DNA of 64,000 nucleotides from CAVYHJ01 sp963768165 [NCBI: uncultured bacterium] (GTDB taxonomy: Bacteria; UBP4; UBA4092): NCBI GenBank assembly GCA_963768165.1, contig CAVYHJ010000028.1, forward strand, positions 310,001 through 374,000, written 5' to 3'. The notes beneath the pieces were generated by a model that was given only the letters and a program-made list of their open reading frames with translations, made no database searches and had not been told where the DNA came from. The position numbers and the translations under genes are program-made. Of this stretch, positions 34,378 to 45,399 are shown piece by piece. Within the stretch, counting starts at the first letter, position 1; each line of letters starts with the position of its first letter.

Positions 34378-35088
34378 ATGACAGATAATACTTCATCAAA
34401 TCCTATCGTCATTCAAGCTCTCGGCTTGGAGAAACAATTCCGTTCCGGGACGGGTTGGCTCGATGTCCTCAAAGGCGTCTCCGTGGACATCGAACGGGGT
34501 TCCATCGTGGCGATTGTCGGTCCCTCCGGCGCGGGCAAATCCACTCTACTGCATTTATTAGGCGGGTTGGACAGGCCCACCAAAGGCAAGGTTCTGCTGG
34601 AAGGCGAAGAAATCGTCAATTATTCGGATATTGATCTTGCGAAAACCCGGAATCAGAAAATCGGTTTCTTATTTCAATTTCATCACCTTTTGCCTGAATT
34701 CACCGCTGTGGAAAATATCGGATTGCCCAGAAGGATGATGGGTGAATCCGTTGAAAAAGCCCATCAGCGTGCCCAAGAATTATTGGAACAATTGGGATTG
34801 GGCGACAGGGGTCACCATCGCCCCGGTGAATTATCCGGCGGGGAACAACAGCGTGTCGCCTTGGCGCGCGCTCTGGTTAATAACCCGGCGGTCGTATTGG
34901 CGGATGAACCGACAGGCAATCTCGACCGCCAAACCGGAAATCAAGTCCTCGATATCATCTGGAATTTGCAAAAAAACAAGAACCAGACTTTCATCATTGT
35001 CACTCATGATGAAAGTATCGCCCAACGCGCCACCCGTCGCATTCACCTTATCGAAGGAAAAATCGTGGGTGACACAACCAATGGATAA
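34378..35088 (+). CDS. lolD: lipoprotein-releasing ABC ATPase LolD
   Basis: A 236-residue ATPase of the MacB/LolD group. Walker [17 protein letters not shown] (around residue 53), the Q-loop [16 protein letters not shown], the LolD signature [16 protein letters not shown] (around 157) and Walker [13 protein letters not shown] are all intact. It powers the LolC/E permease encoded just upstream. It has its own possible promoter (TTGATT, 17 bases, CAGAAT) with the -10 box 11 bases before the ATG and no ribosome site. Confidence 0.94.
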   Translation: MTDNTSSNPIVIQALGLEKQFRSGTGWLDVLKGVSVDIERGSIVAIVGPSGAGKSTLLHLLGGLDRPTKGKVLLEGEEIVNYSDIDLAKTRNQKIGFLFQFHHLLPEFTAVENIGLPRRMMGESVEKAHQRAQELLEQLGLGDRGHHRPGELSGGEQQRVALARALVNNPAVVLADEPTGNLDRQTGNQVLDIIWNLQKNKNQTFIIVTHDESIAQRATRRIHLIEGKIVGDTTNG

Positions 35089-35132
35089 TCTCCAGTCACG
35101 TGCATATTACGGCAGTATACTATTCAAATAAC

Positions 35133-35183
35133 TTGACATTATCATAACCATATTTAATAATATATGTCGTTATTATTAAATAT
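35133..35183 (+). promoter_or_regulatory. promoter and 13-bp inverted-repeat operator of the LysR-gltBD unit
   Basis: TTGACA (35133-35138), a 17-base spacer and AATAAT (35156-35161). A perfect inverted repeat, ATATTTAATAATA (35150-35162) and TATTATTAAATAT (35171-35183) with an 8-base spacer, covers the -10 box. The layout fits autoregulation by the LysR protein encoded just downstream. Confidence 0.7.
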
Positions 35184-35204
35184 CCTAATATTGTTTGAGG
35201 AATT

Positions 35205-36137
35205 ATGTCTGTGTCATTGGACAATTTGAAAATATTTTGTGATGTAGCACGAAAAAAGAGTTTTTCCCGTGCGGCGCAATTGAATAATGTCACGCAATCT
35301 GCTGCCAGCCAAGTTGTATTGCAAATGGAGAAACGGTTAAATGTTTTACTAATTGACCGATCTAAAAGACCTTTGGCATTAACTTCTGAAGGCCAGATTT
35401 ATTATAACGGGTGTCGCGAAATCGTTGACCGGTATTCTGATTTAGAATCACAAATTCATGCGTTTCCCAAGGAAGAGAATTCAACTATAACAGTCGCCTC
35501 GATTTATTCTGTCAGTTTGTATGACATGAATCAATACACCCAAAAATTCGAGGCTCTTTTTCCGGGAAGAAAAGTTCGTATTGATTATATGCATCCCAAT
35601 GAAGTGTATGACAGTGTGTTGTTGGATGAATCCGATTTGGGATTAATCTCGTTTCCGCGGAGTTTACGTACTCTGGAAGTGATTCCTTGGCGATTGGAAA
35701 CGATGGTATTCGTTTGTTCAACGATACATCGGTTTGCAAATTTGGCACAAATTGATCCGATACAGATCGAACATGAAAATTTTGTGACCTTCAATTCCGA
35801 ATTGGACATTCGACGACATCTGGATAATTATCTCCGCCAGCAAAAAGTTAAAGTGAATATTGTGATGGAATTCGATAATATTGAAGCCATCAAACGGGGT
35901 GTGGAAGTCAACGCCGGCGTATCCATTTTACCGGAACCAACCGTTCGATCGGAGGTTGAGAAAGGTTCTCTGGCCAAAGTTTTCTTGACCGGAGACACTT
36001 GGGAACGTTCTGTGGGAATCATTCACCGCCGAAAAAAAATACTTACTCCCGCCATGAAAAGCTTTGTCGAATTATTAAAAAAGGGGGAACCCGAACATTC
36101 TCGCGAATGCGCGAATGAACTGGTCTCTGTAAAGTAA
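35205..36137 (+). CDS. LysR-family transcriptional regulator
   Basis: A 310-residue regulator. The winged helix-turn-helix is at residues 6-65 ([36 protein letters not shown]), followed by a linker helix and a periplasmic-binding-protein-like effector domain (residues 95-295). GAGG lies 6 bases before the ATG. It lies 5 bases upstream of gltB on the same strand, unlike GltC of Bacillus, which is divergent from gltAB. Control of nitrogen assimilation through gltBD is a reasonable inference; the co-effector is unknown. Confidence 0.88.
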   Translation: MSVSLDNLKIFCDVARKKSFSRAAQLNNVTQSAASQVVLQMEKRLNVLLIDRSKRPLALTSEGQIYYNGCREIVDRYSDLESQIHAFPKEENSTITVASIYSVSLYDMNQYTQKFEALFPGRKVRIDYMHPNEVYDSVLLDESDLGLISFPRSLRTLEVIPWRLETMVFVCSTIHRFANLAQIDPIQIEHENFVTFNSELDIRRHLDNYLRQQKVKVNIVMEFDNIEAIKRGVEVNAGVSILPEPTVRSEVEKGSLAKVFLTGDTWERSVGIIHRRKKILTPAMKSFVELLKKGEPEHSRECANELVSVK

Positions 36138-36142
36138 TCTTT

Positions 36143-39100
36143 ATGAGAAACATTACCAGACCGATGAAACAAGGATTATACGATCCGTTCTATGAACATG
36201 ATGCCTGTGGCGCGGGATTTGTCTGCAATATGAAAGGCGAAAAGTCTCACGCGATTATAGAAAAAGGATTAGAGATTCTGGTCAATTTGACACATCGTGG
36301 GGCGTGCGGGTGTGACCCCAATACCGGAGACGGGGCCGGTCTGTTACTCCAACTGCCACATGAATTTTTTAAGAAAAAATCCGAAGAATTGAGTATTGCC
36401 CTGCCTGATGTTCAAGAATACGGCGTGGGTATGGTCTTCTCGCCGCGTGACCCCAAACAAAGAAATTTTTGTGTCCAATTATTTGAAGATGTGGTCCGCC
36501 GGGAAGGCCAAGTTTTTCTCGGGTGGAGGGATGTTCCCACCGATAATACACCGATTGGTGAAACGGCCAAGCATGTGGAGCCAGTTATCCGGCAAATCTT
36601 TATTGGCAGGGGAAAAGAAATTAAAACAACCGACCAGTTTGAACGCAAATTATATGTTATTCGCAAAGTAATGGAAAATGCCATTCGCAATTCCGACCTG
36701 ACGGAGAAGGCTTCATTTTATATACCCAGTCTCTCGTGCCGGACTATTGTGTATAAAGGATTATTATTAGCGACTCAGATTCAAACCTATTTTCCGGATT
36801 TGGCGGACTCCAGCATGAAGAGCAGATTGGCGATGGTACATCAACGATATAGTACCAATACTTTTCCAACGTGGGACCTGGCTCATCCCTTTCGTTTCTT
36901 GTGCCATAATGGGGAAATCAATACCCTGCGCGGAAATATCAATTGGATGACCGCCCGCCAATCCTTGTTTAAATCGGATTTATTTGGTAACGATATCCAC
37001 AAACTATTCCCGGTGCTGACGCAGGGTGCCAGTGATTCCGCAATTTTGGATAATGCATTGGAATTGTTATATCACACCGGACGTTCGCTGCCGCACGCCA
37101 TGATGATGTTGATTCCCGAAGCCTGGCAGAATCACGAAACCATGAGCGATGAGAAAAAAGCATTTTATGAATATCATTCCTGCCTGATGGAACCTTGGGA
37201 CGGACCCGCTTCCATTCCATTCACGGACGGAAAATGTATCGGCGCGGTATTGGACAGAAACGGTCTTCGCCCTTCGCGATATACGGTTACCAAAGATGGA
37301 TTTGTTGTCATGGCATCCGAAACCGGGGTCTTGAATATTGCTCCTGAAAATGTTCTTTCCAAAGGCCGATTGCAGCCGGGGAAAATGTTTTTGGTGGATA
37401 TGGAACAGGGGCGCATTGTCGAAGATGAAGAAATTAAAAGTGAAATGTATCGTAGACAACCGTATCGGGTTTGGTTGAACCAGAGCCTGGTAGATTTGGA
37501 TTCCTTGCCCAAAACGGAAAAAACGCCTTGTGCGGATTTTGAAACTTTATTAACGAGACAAAAAATATTTGGATATACACTGGAAGAATTACGAATCTTG
37601 TTGACTCCGATGGCGATTCAGGGTGAGGACCCCGTGGGATCCATGGGAGAAGATACCCCCTTGGCAGTATTGTCGGAGAAGTCTCAACTATTGTACAGAT
37701 ATTTTAAACAACTGTTCGCGCAGGTCACCAATCCTCCCTTGGATGCGATTCGGGAAGAGTTGGTGACGTCCATGATTACAACCATCGGTGCAGAACATGA
37801 TCTTTTTCAGGAGACTCCGGATCATTGTCATCAATTAAAATTAACCAATCCAATTCTCACTAATGAAGAGTTGGAAAAAATCCGGGAAATCAAAAAGGGA
37901 AATATTCGTGCGATTACACTGCCCATAACCTTTGAAACCGGTCAAGGAAGCGATGGATTAAAAAGTGCGATGGAAAAGCTTTGCGCTAGTGCTTCCAAAG
38001 CCGTGGACGATGGATATGCCATTCTCATTTTATCAGACAGGGGTGCAAGTCAGAATCTTGCGCCCATACCGGCGCTGTTGGCTGTTTCCGGTGTGCATCA
38101 CCGCCTGATTAAAGAGGGCAAAAGGACGCGTTGCGGCTTGGTTTTGGAGACCGGAGAACCGCGGGAAGTGCATCATTTCTCTCTCCTGGTTGGATATGGT
38201 GCAGGCGCCATCAACCCTTATCTGGCATTGGAGACAGTCCAAGACCTTCATCGGAAAAATCTATTGGAGACAACAGATGAAAAGACAGCTGTCAAAAATT
38301 ATATAAAAGCCATAAAGAAAGGCGTTCTAAAAGTCATGTCCAAGATGGGTATTTCGACTTTACAAAGTTATCGCGGTGCCCAAATCTTTGAAGCCGTTGG
38401 ACTCAATAGGGAAGTGATTGACAAATATTTTTGTTGGACAGCGTCCCGGATTGAAGGGATTGGACTGAAAGAAATTGCGGAAGAAACTTTAATTCGTCAC
38501 CGCACGGCCTTCCCGCCAACCGATATTCCGGAAAATTTGGATTTAGAAGTTGGCGGACAATATCAATGGCGGCGGCGCGGGGAACCGCATCTCTTCAATC
38601 CCTTGACCATTGCTAAATTACAGGAAGCAACCAGGACAAAAAACCCCAAAACTTATGAGGAATATTCCAAATTAGTCAATGAGCAAAATAAAGATCATTT
38701 TACTTTACGCGCCTTACTGGAATTCAAGTTTGCGGAAAATCCGATTCCCCTGGAAGAAGTTGAACCTTGGACTGAAATTGTAAAACGATTCAAGACTGGT
38801 GCCATGTCCTACGGTTCCATCAGTCAGGAAACACATGAAACACTCGCCATCGCCATGAATCGTCTTGGCGGGAAAAGCAATACCGGCGAGGGTGGGGAAG
38901 ATTCACGAAGATATAAAAAAGACCCGAACGGAGATTGGCGGAGAAGCGCCATCAAACAAGTGGCGTCCGGGCGGTTCGGAGTGACGATGAATTATTTGGT
39001 GAACGCTGACGAAATCCAAATTAAAATGGCACAAGGCGCCAAACCGGGAGAAGGCGGACAATTACCCGCTAAAAAAGTATATCCCTGGATTGCCAAGGTG

Positions 39101-40690
39101 CGGCATTCCACTCCTTACGTTGGATTGATTTCTCCACCGCCGCATCACGATATCTATTCCATTGAAGATTTGGCACAATTAATACACGATTTGAAAAATG
39201 CCAACCGAAATGCGCGCATTAGTGTAAAACTCGTAGCCGAAGTCGGCGTGGGTACCGTCGCCGCCGGAGTCAGTAAGGGGAAAGCCGACGTGGTTCTCAT
39301 TAGTGGGCATGACGGCGGAACAGGCGCGTCTCCGCAGACTTCTATCAAAAATGCAGGTTTGCCGTGGGAGTTGGGATTGGCGGAAACACAACAGACTTTG
39401 GTTCTCAATGATCTGCGAAGCCGGATTCGTGTTGAGTGCGACGGCAAATTAATGACCGGACGGGATGTAGCGATTGCTTGTTTGTTGGGTGCGGAAGAGT
39501 TTGGTTTTTCGACTGCTCCTCTGGTCGTCTCCGGCTGTATCATGATGCGCAAATGTCATTTAAATACCTGCCCGGTTGGTGTGGCGACTCAAGATCCGGA
39601 ACTCCGTAAAAAATTCAGTGGTAAACCGGAATATGTCATCAACTTTTTCTATTTTGTAGCAGAAGAATTGCGGCAATACATGGCCAAATTAGGTTTCCGT
39701 ACCGTCAACGAAATGGTTGGCCGCATGGATAAACTGCAACCACAAAAAGCAGTGGAACATTGGAAAGCTCAGGGATTGGACTTATCGCCCATTTTACGAA
39801 AACCGGATGTTCCTTCCAATATTGGAACCTATGCTTCTCAAACACAAGATCATGGTTTGAAAAATGCGTTGGATAATCACTTGATTCAACTGGCAAAACC
39901 GACACTGGAAGGAAAAAAACATGTGGAACATACCATAGAAATCCACAATACTAACCGTACTGTCGGCACAATGCTGAGTTGTGAAATCACCAAACGATAT
40001 GGAGAAGAGGGGTTGCCGGAAGATACCCTTGTATTCCATTGCAAAGGGTCTGCCGGTCAGAGTTTCTGTGCCTTCGGCGCCAAAGGGTTGACCATGGAAG
40101 TGGAAGGCGATGCCAACGATTATTTTGGAAAAGGACTATCCGGCGCAAAAGTAATTATCTTCCCGCCGCGCACCGCGACGTTTGTTCCGGAAGATAATAT
40201 TTTGATTGGTAACGTGGCGCTTTATGGCGCTACCAGTGGGCAGATGTATATTCGTGGGAAAGCGGGGGAACGGTTCTGTGTCCGCAATTCCGGCGCCTAT
40301 GCAGTCGTGGAAGGTATCGGTGATCACGGATGCGAATATATGACCGGAGGTCGCGCGGTTATTCTCGGACATACCGGTCGGAATTTTGCAGCCGGAATGA
40401 GCGGCGGGGTTGCGTATGTTCTGGATGAAGTCGGAGATTTTGGCACATTCCGTTGCAATAAAGGAATGGTAGATTTGGAACCATTGGTAAGTCCAATTGA
40501 TATTTCTGAATTAAAAGGATTAATTGAAAACCATCTTGAATATACCCAAAGTACATGCGCTAAATGGGTTCTGGAGAATTGGGATAACATATTACCCAAA
40601 TTCGTGAAGGTGATGCCTGTTGAATATAAACGTGCGCTGGAACAACTGGCCAAAGAACAGGAATCGGAAACGCAAACCGCGGGAGTTTAA
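36143..40690 (+). CDS. gltB: glutamate synthase, large (alpha) subunit
   Basis: A 1515-residue enzyme making two glutamates from glutamine and 2-oxoglutarate. The class II glutaminase starts at Cys22 in HDACGAGF, so a 21-residue propeptide is removed. The central and FMN-binding synthase domains follow ([19 protein letters not shown] around residue 888; [13 protein letters not shown] around 1054), then the 3Fe-4S motif [21 protein letters not shown] (from about residue 1136) and the C-terminal beta-helix domain ([14 protein letters not shown]). Length and motifs are normal. The next gene starts 3 bases after the stop. Confidence 0.97.
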   Translation: MRNITRPMKQGLYDPFYEHDACGAGFVCNMKGEKSHAIIEKGLEILVNLTHRGACGCDPNTGDGAGLLLQLPHEFFKKKSEELSIALPDVQEYGVGMVFSPRDPKQRNFCVQLFEDVVRREGQVFLGWRDVPTDNTPIGETAKHVEPVIRQIFIGRGKEIKTTDQFERKLYVIRKVMENAIRNSDLTEKASFYIPSLSCRTIVYKGLLLATQIQTYFPDLADSSMKSRLAMVHQRYSTNTFPTWDLAHPFRFLCHNGEINTLRGNINWMTARQSLFKSDLFGNDIHKLFPVLTQGASDSAILDNALELLYHTGRSLPHAMMMLIPEAWQNHETMSDEKKAFYEYHSCLMEPWDGPASIPFTDGKCIGAVLDRNGLRPSRYTVTKDGFVVMASETGVLNIAPENVLSKGRLQPGKMFLVDMEQGRIVEDEEIKSEMYRRQPYRVWLNQSLVDLDSLPKTEKTPCADFETLLTRQKIFGYTLEELRILLTPMAIQGEDPVGSMGEDTPLAVLSEKSQLLYRYFKQLFAQVTNPPLDAIREELVTSMITTIGAEHDLFQETPDHCHQLKLTNPILTNEELEKIREIKKGNIRAITLPITFETGQGSDGLKSAMEKLCASASKAVDDGYAILILSDRGASQNLAPIPALLAVSGVHHRLIKEGKRTRCGLVLETGEPREVHHFSLLVGYGAGAINPYLALETVQDLHRKNLLETTDEKTAVKNYIKAIKKGVLKVMSKMGISTLQSYRGAQIFEAVGLNREVIDKYFCWTASRIEGIGLKEIAEETLIRHRTAFPPTDIPENLDLEVGGQYQWRRRGEPHLFNPLTIAKLQEATRTKNPKTYEEYSKLVNEQNKDHFTLRALLEFKFAENPIPLEEVEPWTEIVKRFKTGAMSYGSISQETHETLAIAMNRLGGKSNTGEGGEDSRRYKKDPNGDWRRSAIKQVASGRFGVTMNYLVNADEIQIKMAQGAKPGEGGQLPAKKVYPWIAKVRHSTPYVGLISPPPHHDIYSIEDLAQLIHDLKNANRNARISVKLVAEVGVGTVAAGVSKGKADVVLISGHDGGTGASPQTSIKNAGLPWELGLAETQQTLVLNDLRSRIRVECDGKLMTGRDVAIACLLGAEEFGFSTAPLVVSGCIMMRKCHLNTCPVGVATQDPELRKKFSGKPEYVINFFYFVAEELRQYMAKLGFRTVNEMVGRMDKLQPQKAVEHWKAQGLDLSPILRKPDVPSNIGTYASQTQDHGLKNALDNHLIQLAKPTLEGKKHVEHTIEIHNTNRTVGTMLSCEITKRYGEEGLPEDTLVFHCKGSAGQSFCAFGAKGLTMEVEGDANDYFGKGLSGAKVIIFPPRTATFVPEDNILIGNVALYGATSGQMYIRGKAGERFCVRNSGAYAVVEGIGDHGCEYMTGGRAVILGHTGRNFAAGMSGGVAYVLDEVGDFGTFRCNKGMVDLEPLVSPIDISELKGLIENHLEYTQSTCAKWVLENWDNILPKFVKVMPVEYKRALEQLAKEQESETQTAGV

Positions 40691-40693
40691 TTT

Positions 40694-42163
40694 ATGGGCA
40701 AAGTTACAGGATTTATGGATTTTACTCGAGAGATGCCGAAGAAACGCCCGGTAGACGAGAGGATTCATGACTACAAGGAAATCTATACTTATTTTCCCGA
40801 GGAGAAACTTCAGAAACAAGCGGCGCGATGTATGGATTGCGGTGTCCCGTTTTGTCATACTGGTTGCCCCTTGGGAAATATTATCCCCGACTGGAACGAT
40901 TTGGTCTATCGCGACCATTGGCAGCGTGCCATTCAAGTGCTTCATTCCACCAATAATTTTCCGGAATTCACCGGTAGAGTTTGTCCGGCACCTTGCGAAG
41001 AATCTTGTGTCCTAGGTATCAATGCCCCCCCCGTGACCATTGAACAAATCGAATATACCATCATAGAACATGCGTTCCGTGAAGGATGGATTAAACCGGA
41101 ACCGCCAAAAATTAGAACCGGGAAAAAAGTGGCGGTTGTCGGTTCTGGTCCTGCGGGACTTGCTTGTGCGCAACAATTAAATCGCGCGGGACATACCGTT
41201 ACTGTTCTGGAACGTGCGGATAGAAGCGGTGGGTTATTGCGTTACGGTATTCCGGATTTTAAATTGGAAAAAAAAGTCTTGGATCGTCGGCTCCAACAAT
41301 TGGTTGATGAAGGAATTATTTTCCAAACCAATGTCTATGTCGGAAATAATTATCCAGTTGAGAAATTAAAACAATTTGACGCCGTCGTGTTATGCGGCGG
41401 AGCAACCAAAGCCCGCGACCTGCCCATCCCCGGTAGAAATCTGAATGGAATTCATTTCGCCATGGACTTTCTTCCTTTGCAAAATAAACGTGTGGCGGGA
41501 GATTCCTTGGAGAAACAGGAATTGCCTAATCTTTCCGCCCAAGGAAAAAATGTTATTGTCATCGGGGGTGGTGATACTGGCAGTGATTGCGTGGGCACTT
41601 CCAACCGTCAAAGAGCTAAATCCGTTACCCAGTTTGAATTACTACCTCAACCGCCGGAAGGTAGGCCGGGAAATCAGCCTTGGCCGTATTGGCCGATGAA
41701 ATTACGTACAAGTACGTCGCATGAGGAAGGATGCAATCGATTTTGGAGTATTCTGACCAAAGAATTTATCGGTTCTCAGGGCAAAGTCGAAAAATTGGTG
41801 ACCGTTGAAATTAAATTTGAATCCCAAAATGGCGGACGCCCTCAAATGGTTGAAATACCCGAATCACGCAAAGAATGGAATGCCGACCTCGTGCTTATCG
41901 CGATGGGGTTTTTAGGACCGGAACCGGATGGCATGATCGCCCAATTGGGGATTGAGTTGGATGATCGGGGAAATGTGAAAAGTAATCCCAGTTATATGAC
42001 CAGTGTCCCGGGAATTTTCTCTGCGGGAGACATGCGGCGCGGCCAATCCCTTGTGGTCTGGGCTATCTCCGAAGGACGCGAAGCCGCGCGCCACGTGGAT
42101 ACTTATCTCATGGGATATTCCGAACTCCCGACCAAAGGTAACGGCGACCTTCCTAGAGTCTGA
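40694..42163 (+). CDS. gltD: glutamate synthase, small (beta) subunit
   Basis: A 489-residue FAD and Fe-S subunit that passes electrons from NAD(P)H to GltB. N-terminal cysteines [17 protein letters not shown] and [12 protein letters not shown] ligate two 4Fe-4S clusters; [14 protein letters not shown] (around residue 139) binds FAD and [15 protein letters not shown] (around 288) binds the nicotinamide nucleotide. The C-terminal [21 protein letters not shown] is typical. It is co-transcribed with gltB. Together with GltB it is the complete bacterial NADPH-type enzyme. Confidence 0.97.
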   Translation: MGKVTGFMDFTREMPKKRPVDERIHDYKEIYTYFPEEKLQKQAARCMDCGVPFCHTGCPLGNIIPDWNDLVYRDHWQRAIQVLHSTNNFPEFTGRVCPAPCEESCVLGINAPPVTIEQIEYTIIEHAFREGWIKPEPPKIRTGKKVAVVGSGPAGLACAQQLNRAGHTVTVLERADRSGGLLRYGIPDFKLEKKVLDRRLQQLVDEGIIFQTNVYVGNNYPVEKLKQFDAVVLCGGATKARDLPIPGRNLNGIHFAMDFLPLQNKRVAGDSLEKQELPNLSAQGKNVIVIGGGDTGSDCVGTSNRQRAKSVTQFELLPQPPEGRPGNQPWPYWPMKLRTSTSHEEGCNRFWSILTKEFIGSQGKVEKLVTVEIKFESQNGGRPQMVEIPESRKEWNADLVLIAMGFLGPEPDGMIAQLGIELDDRGNVKSNPSYMTSVPGIFSAGDMRRGQSLVVWAISEGREAARHVDTYLMGYSELPTKGNGDLPRV

Positions 42164-42210
42164 TTCGATATTCAAAATCAGCGCATCAATCCAAACAAGA
42201 CTATAAATCT

Positions 42211-42354
42211 TTACGAATGTTTATGTTTTTTATGAGAGTTATTCTGACTATGTTTATGGTGTTTGTGATGTTTATGATGGGTTTTCGCTTCCACCATACT
42301 CACCGAACCAATCAGTATCGCCATCATTGTTAAAACAATAATCCATTTTTTCAT
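42211..42354 (-). CDS. small secreted histidine/lysine-rich peptide (47 residues)
   Basis: MKKWIIVLTMMAILIGSVSM is a clear signal peptide with likely cleavage after VEA (residue 23). The 24-residue mature part is made almost only of His, Lys, Ser and Asn: 10 histidines in HHK and KH patterns. The ATG has AAAGGA 8 bases upstream, a good ribosome site. It is convergent with gltD. Such peptides bind Ni, Zn, Cu or Co, so an envelope metal sponge or chaperone is a guess; no transporter lies nearby. Confidence 0.75.
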   Translation of the reverse strand: MKKWIIVLTMMAILIGSVSMVEAKTHHKHHKHHKHSQNNSHKKHKHS

Positions 42355-42433
42355 TATTAAGATTCCTTTCGTAAGAACTATTTATTTTCTGCCCAATCGT
42401 GAACCTTGTCAATAATGCTGCTTTTTGGATAAA

Positions 42434-45304
42434 TTACGGGAATAAAGCTGGATCCCCGAAATTAGGATCGTCATTATCCACATTCACATCCACGTTATTG
42501 ACTTCCAAAATCCCTGGCGCATCACTGCGTATCCCAAATTGGCCTTGAATATATGGGTATAGCGCCTCGCCTATGGCATAGTAATTTCCACTCACCAATA
42601 CCCCAACCCCCGCCGCGGCAATTAAGTTGTCAATATCTTGATCCCCCGCCGTCGCGGTTCCATACGCCGCTACCAAGACAATACCCAAAGTGTTGAAATT
42701 GCCAGATTCTATAGTCAACGTCAACTGGGTACCTACTTGATGACCCACGTTGTCCGGGAAGGAATAGGCATGTCCTGAACCTTGGACATTATTGTTTGCT
42801 GTCCATTTGATGCCTTCTGTCGTGGCTCCAGTAAAGTTTAATACCAATCCATTGTTGACAGATATGCTAGGTTGATTGGCGGCGCCATAGTAGGTCTCCT
42901 GTCCCCAGCCCAAGGGATCATTGGCAGACGTGAATTGTCCATAGAGGTAATGGGCATTGGGGCTACTCCGTGGGGATTGTAAGGCAGGGGCAGCATTGAG
43001 TATCTGTATCTCATCCACATAAATACTTCCCGCTCCTCCGGCTTTGAATTGGAATTGAGAATAACCACTAGTAGTATTCCCATGTGCCAAGAGAGGCGCT
43101 TCCTGCCATGTCCAGACTGTAGGCACACCAAATAATACATTTCCCACTATATCCGTTTGAGTCCTTATACCCGGAGTATTTGTATAACCAAATAAGAGGG
43201 ATTGATGGACATTGTTGGGAGTGTCGGAGACAAGGCTCATTCTTACGGTGTACCATTTTCCATTGGAGATATTAATCCAATTGGAGACGGCGGGAGTGGC
43301 TTTGACTCCTCCATTGGTATCGGTAAAGGTAAATTGCCAGACTCCATTGGCTTGAGTGCCTGCGGAATCCGTGTAACTGCTCATCCAGCTTTGGGTGGCT
43401 AACACTGTCCGCCCGGGAGGAATCTCCAAGGGTGACCAAGAGGTAGTGTCATCGGTGGTGCTAAAAGTGCTATTTGCCAGTAGATTGGTATAAACTTGGA
43501 TTCTTTCTTTATCTATGTCTGAATCAAAGGGTGCAGAAGCATTGGGAGAGGCAATGACATCTACATTGACAGCATTGGAGAAAGATTGTAAGGAAGTGAT
43601 ATGAATGACAGTATTTCTCAACCACGTAGCAGAGATACTAGTGGTATCGTTGACAATAAGTGCATCTGGATTACCGAAAGAAGGAGGAATGGCTAATCCC
43701 TCGGAATCATAAGTATAATTCGCCATATTCACATCCCAGGAGGAACCCGCAGTTAAACCGACATGGGGGAGTTTGTTAATCTTATAGGTGGAATACTTTA
43801 CTTCATTATTCACCGTACTGGAACCGATAGCATTATTGGCAATAAAGGTATTTATCCCAACGGTAGCAAACCCATACGTTTCCTGGCTTACGGTACTTCC
43901 ATCCAAAGTAGCCAAGTTCGCAAAATTATTATAGAGAGAATATGATGTTGCAACATCACCGGTATTATATTGCTCCAAAAAGAAGGCATTGTTGAAAGAT
44001 TGATTGGTAAATAATTTTAAACTCGGCAACCCGCTGGCATAATTCGGAGGAGAAGGAGGATTCACAGTTATGTAATTTGTATATATCGCTGTACTGGTTC
44101 CCATACCGTTGCTGGCTATTAATTGCACGGTATACGAGGTAAACGTTGTAACACTACCATAGACATGTGTAGGGTTTTGTAAATTACTGGTACTTCCATC
44201 CCCAAAATCCCAAGACCAACTTGTTGGACTATTGGCTGACTCATCCCAGAAATTGACAGTTATAGGTCCTTCACCTATGGTCGGATAGGCATAAAATCCG
44301 GCACTTGGAGAAGGGGGTGGAGTAAACTGCAATATCCAGAAACCGGCATCATAATCAGCCAGATAGACATAATTCCCGCTCACCGCAACTCCGTAGGCAT
44401 AGCCCGGGGCATTATAATAACCCACGAGGGTCGGATTGGCGGGATTACTGATATCGAAAATCTGTAACCCGCCGCTTGCCAGATAGACATAATTCCCGCT
44501 CACCGTAACACCATATGCAGAGCCACAAGTATCACAAGAGTCCACGAGGGTCGGATTGGCGGGATTGCTAATATTGATTATCTGTAACCCGGAATAATCA
44601 TCTGCCACATAGGCATAATTCCCGCTCACCGAAACTCCTTTTGCATCGCTTGGTGTTCCGCAAGAACCAACTAGAGTAGGATTGGCAGGATTGCTGATAT
44701 CGACAATTTGTAATCCGGACCACCCATCTGCTAAATAGGCATAATTCCCGCTCACCGTAACTCCGACGGGTATGTCCTGATCATTATAAGTGCCTACCGT
44801 ATTCGGACTTGTAGGATTACTGATATTGAAAATCTGTAACCCCCAATACCCATCAGCATCAAACACTACATAAGCATAATTCCCGCTCACTGCAACTCCA
44901 TTGGCATAAAAACCTGGAGCAATATAGTCTGCTTCAAAAATTGGTGCGGCAGGATTACTGATATCCCAAATCTCAAACCCGGAATAGGTACTTGCCAGAT
45001 AGGCGTAATTCCCGCTCATCGTAATTCCGCTGACAGAGTAGTATCCAGCATCGTAATCGCCCACGAGTGTTAGATTGGCGGGATTGCTGATATCGATAAT
45101 CTGTAATAAGCCGGCGCAGCAACCATTGCCTCTTACCACATAGGCATAATTCCCGCTCACCGCAACCCCGTTGGCAAACTCGCCTGCGGTATCGTAAGAA
45201 CTCACTAGATTCACATTCAAGGAATTTTGAGCGGAACAATAAGAAAAGTTTAAAAATAAAGATAAGAGAGAGATTTGAATGGTTCGGTAAATCCTGTGGT
45301 TCAT
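42434..45304 (-). CDS. secreted LVIVD-repeat beta-propeller protein with PKD domain
   Basis: A 956-residue exported protein. After a signal peptide (SLLSLFLNFSYCSAQ) come 7 LVIVD-type repeats of about 42 residues (consensus GVAVSGNYAYLAD, GLQIIDISNPANPTLVG), enough for one seven-bladed propeller, residues 28-325. A PKD domain follows (TSWSWDFGDGS, residues 330-415) and then a 540-residue C-terminal region shared with the next gene. It ends NVDNDDPNFGDPALFP. No anchor is visible, so secretion is to the surface or medium. The repeat DNA is very uniform (for example AATTCCCGCTCACCG recurs in each blade), a sign of recent amplification. Confidence 0.85.
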   Translation of the reverse strand: MNHRIYRTIQISLLSLFLNFSYCSAQNSLNVNLVSSYDTAGEFANGVAVSGNYAYVVRGNGCCAGLLQIIDISNPANLTLVGDYDAGYYSVSGITMSGNYAYLASTYSGFEIWDISNPAAPIFEADYIAPGFYANGVAVSGNYAYVVFDADGYWGLQIFNISNPTSPNTVGTYNDQDIPVGVTVSGNYAYLADGWSGLQIVDISNPANPTLVGSCGTPSDAKGVSVSGNYAYVADDYSGLQIINISNPANPTLVDSCDTCGSAYGVTVSGNYVYLASGGLQIFDISNPANPTLVGYYNAPGYAYGVAVSGNYVYLADYDAGFWILQFTPPPSPSAGFYAYPTIGEGPITVNFWDESANSPTSWSWDFGDGSTSNLQNPTHVYGSVTTFTSYTVQLIASNGMGTSTAIYTNYITVNPPSPPNYASGLPSLKLFTNQSFNNAFFLEQYNTGDVATSYSLYNNFANLATLDGSTVSQETYGFATVGINTFIANNAIGSSTVNNEVKYSTYKINKLPHVGLTAGSSWDVNMANYTYDSEGLAIPPSFGNPDALIVNDTTSISATWLRNTVIHITSLQSFSNAVNVDVIASPNASAPFDSDIDKERIQVYTNLLANSTFSTTDDTTSWSPLEIPPGRTVLATQSWMSSYTDSAGTQANGVWQFTFTDTNGGVKATPAVSNWINISNGKWYTVRMSLVSDTPNNVHQSLLFGYTNTPGIRTQTDIVGNVLFGVPTVWTWQEAPLLAHGNTTSGYSQFQFKAGGAGSIYVDEIQILNAAPALQSPRSSPNAHYLYGQFTSANDPLGWGQETYYGAANQPSISVNNGLVLNFTGATTEGIKWTANNNVQGSGHAYSFPDNVGHQVGTQLTLTIESGNFNTLGIVLVAAYGTATAGDQDIDNLIAAAGVGVLVSGNYYAIGEALYPYIQGQFGIRSDAPGILEVNNVDVNVDNDDPNFGDPALFP

Positions 45305-45399
45305 GAAATACCCCCATGTAGATTATTATCAATTTGCGTAATTATATAATATTTTTAATCTATTGTCAACTCTGTGTGTACATCTGCTTTTTGGATAAA

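Noticed and set aside
39154-39552. 132-residue minus-strand frame opposite gltB
   Set aside because: Lies over the conserved FMN and Fe-S region of gltB; shadow frame.
44360-45200. Regularly spaced repeats in the propeller gene as a CRISPR-like array
   Set aside because: Period of about 120-130 bases in frame with LVIVD protein repeats; explained by coding repeats.
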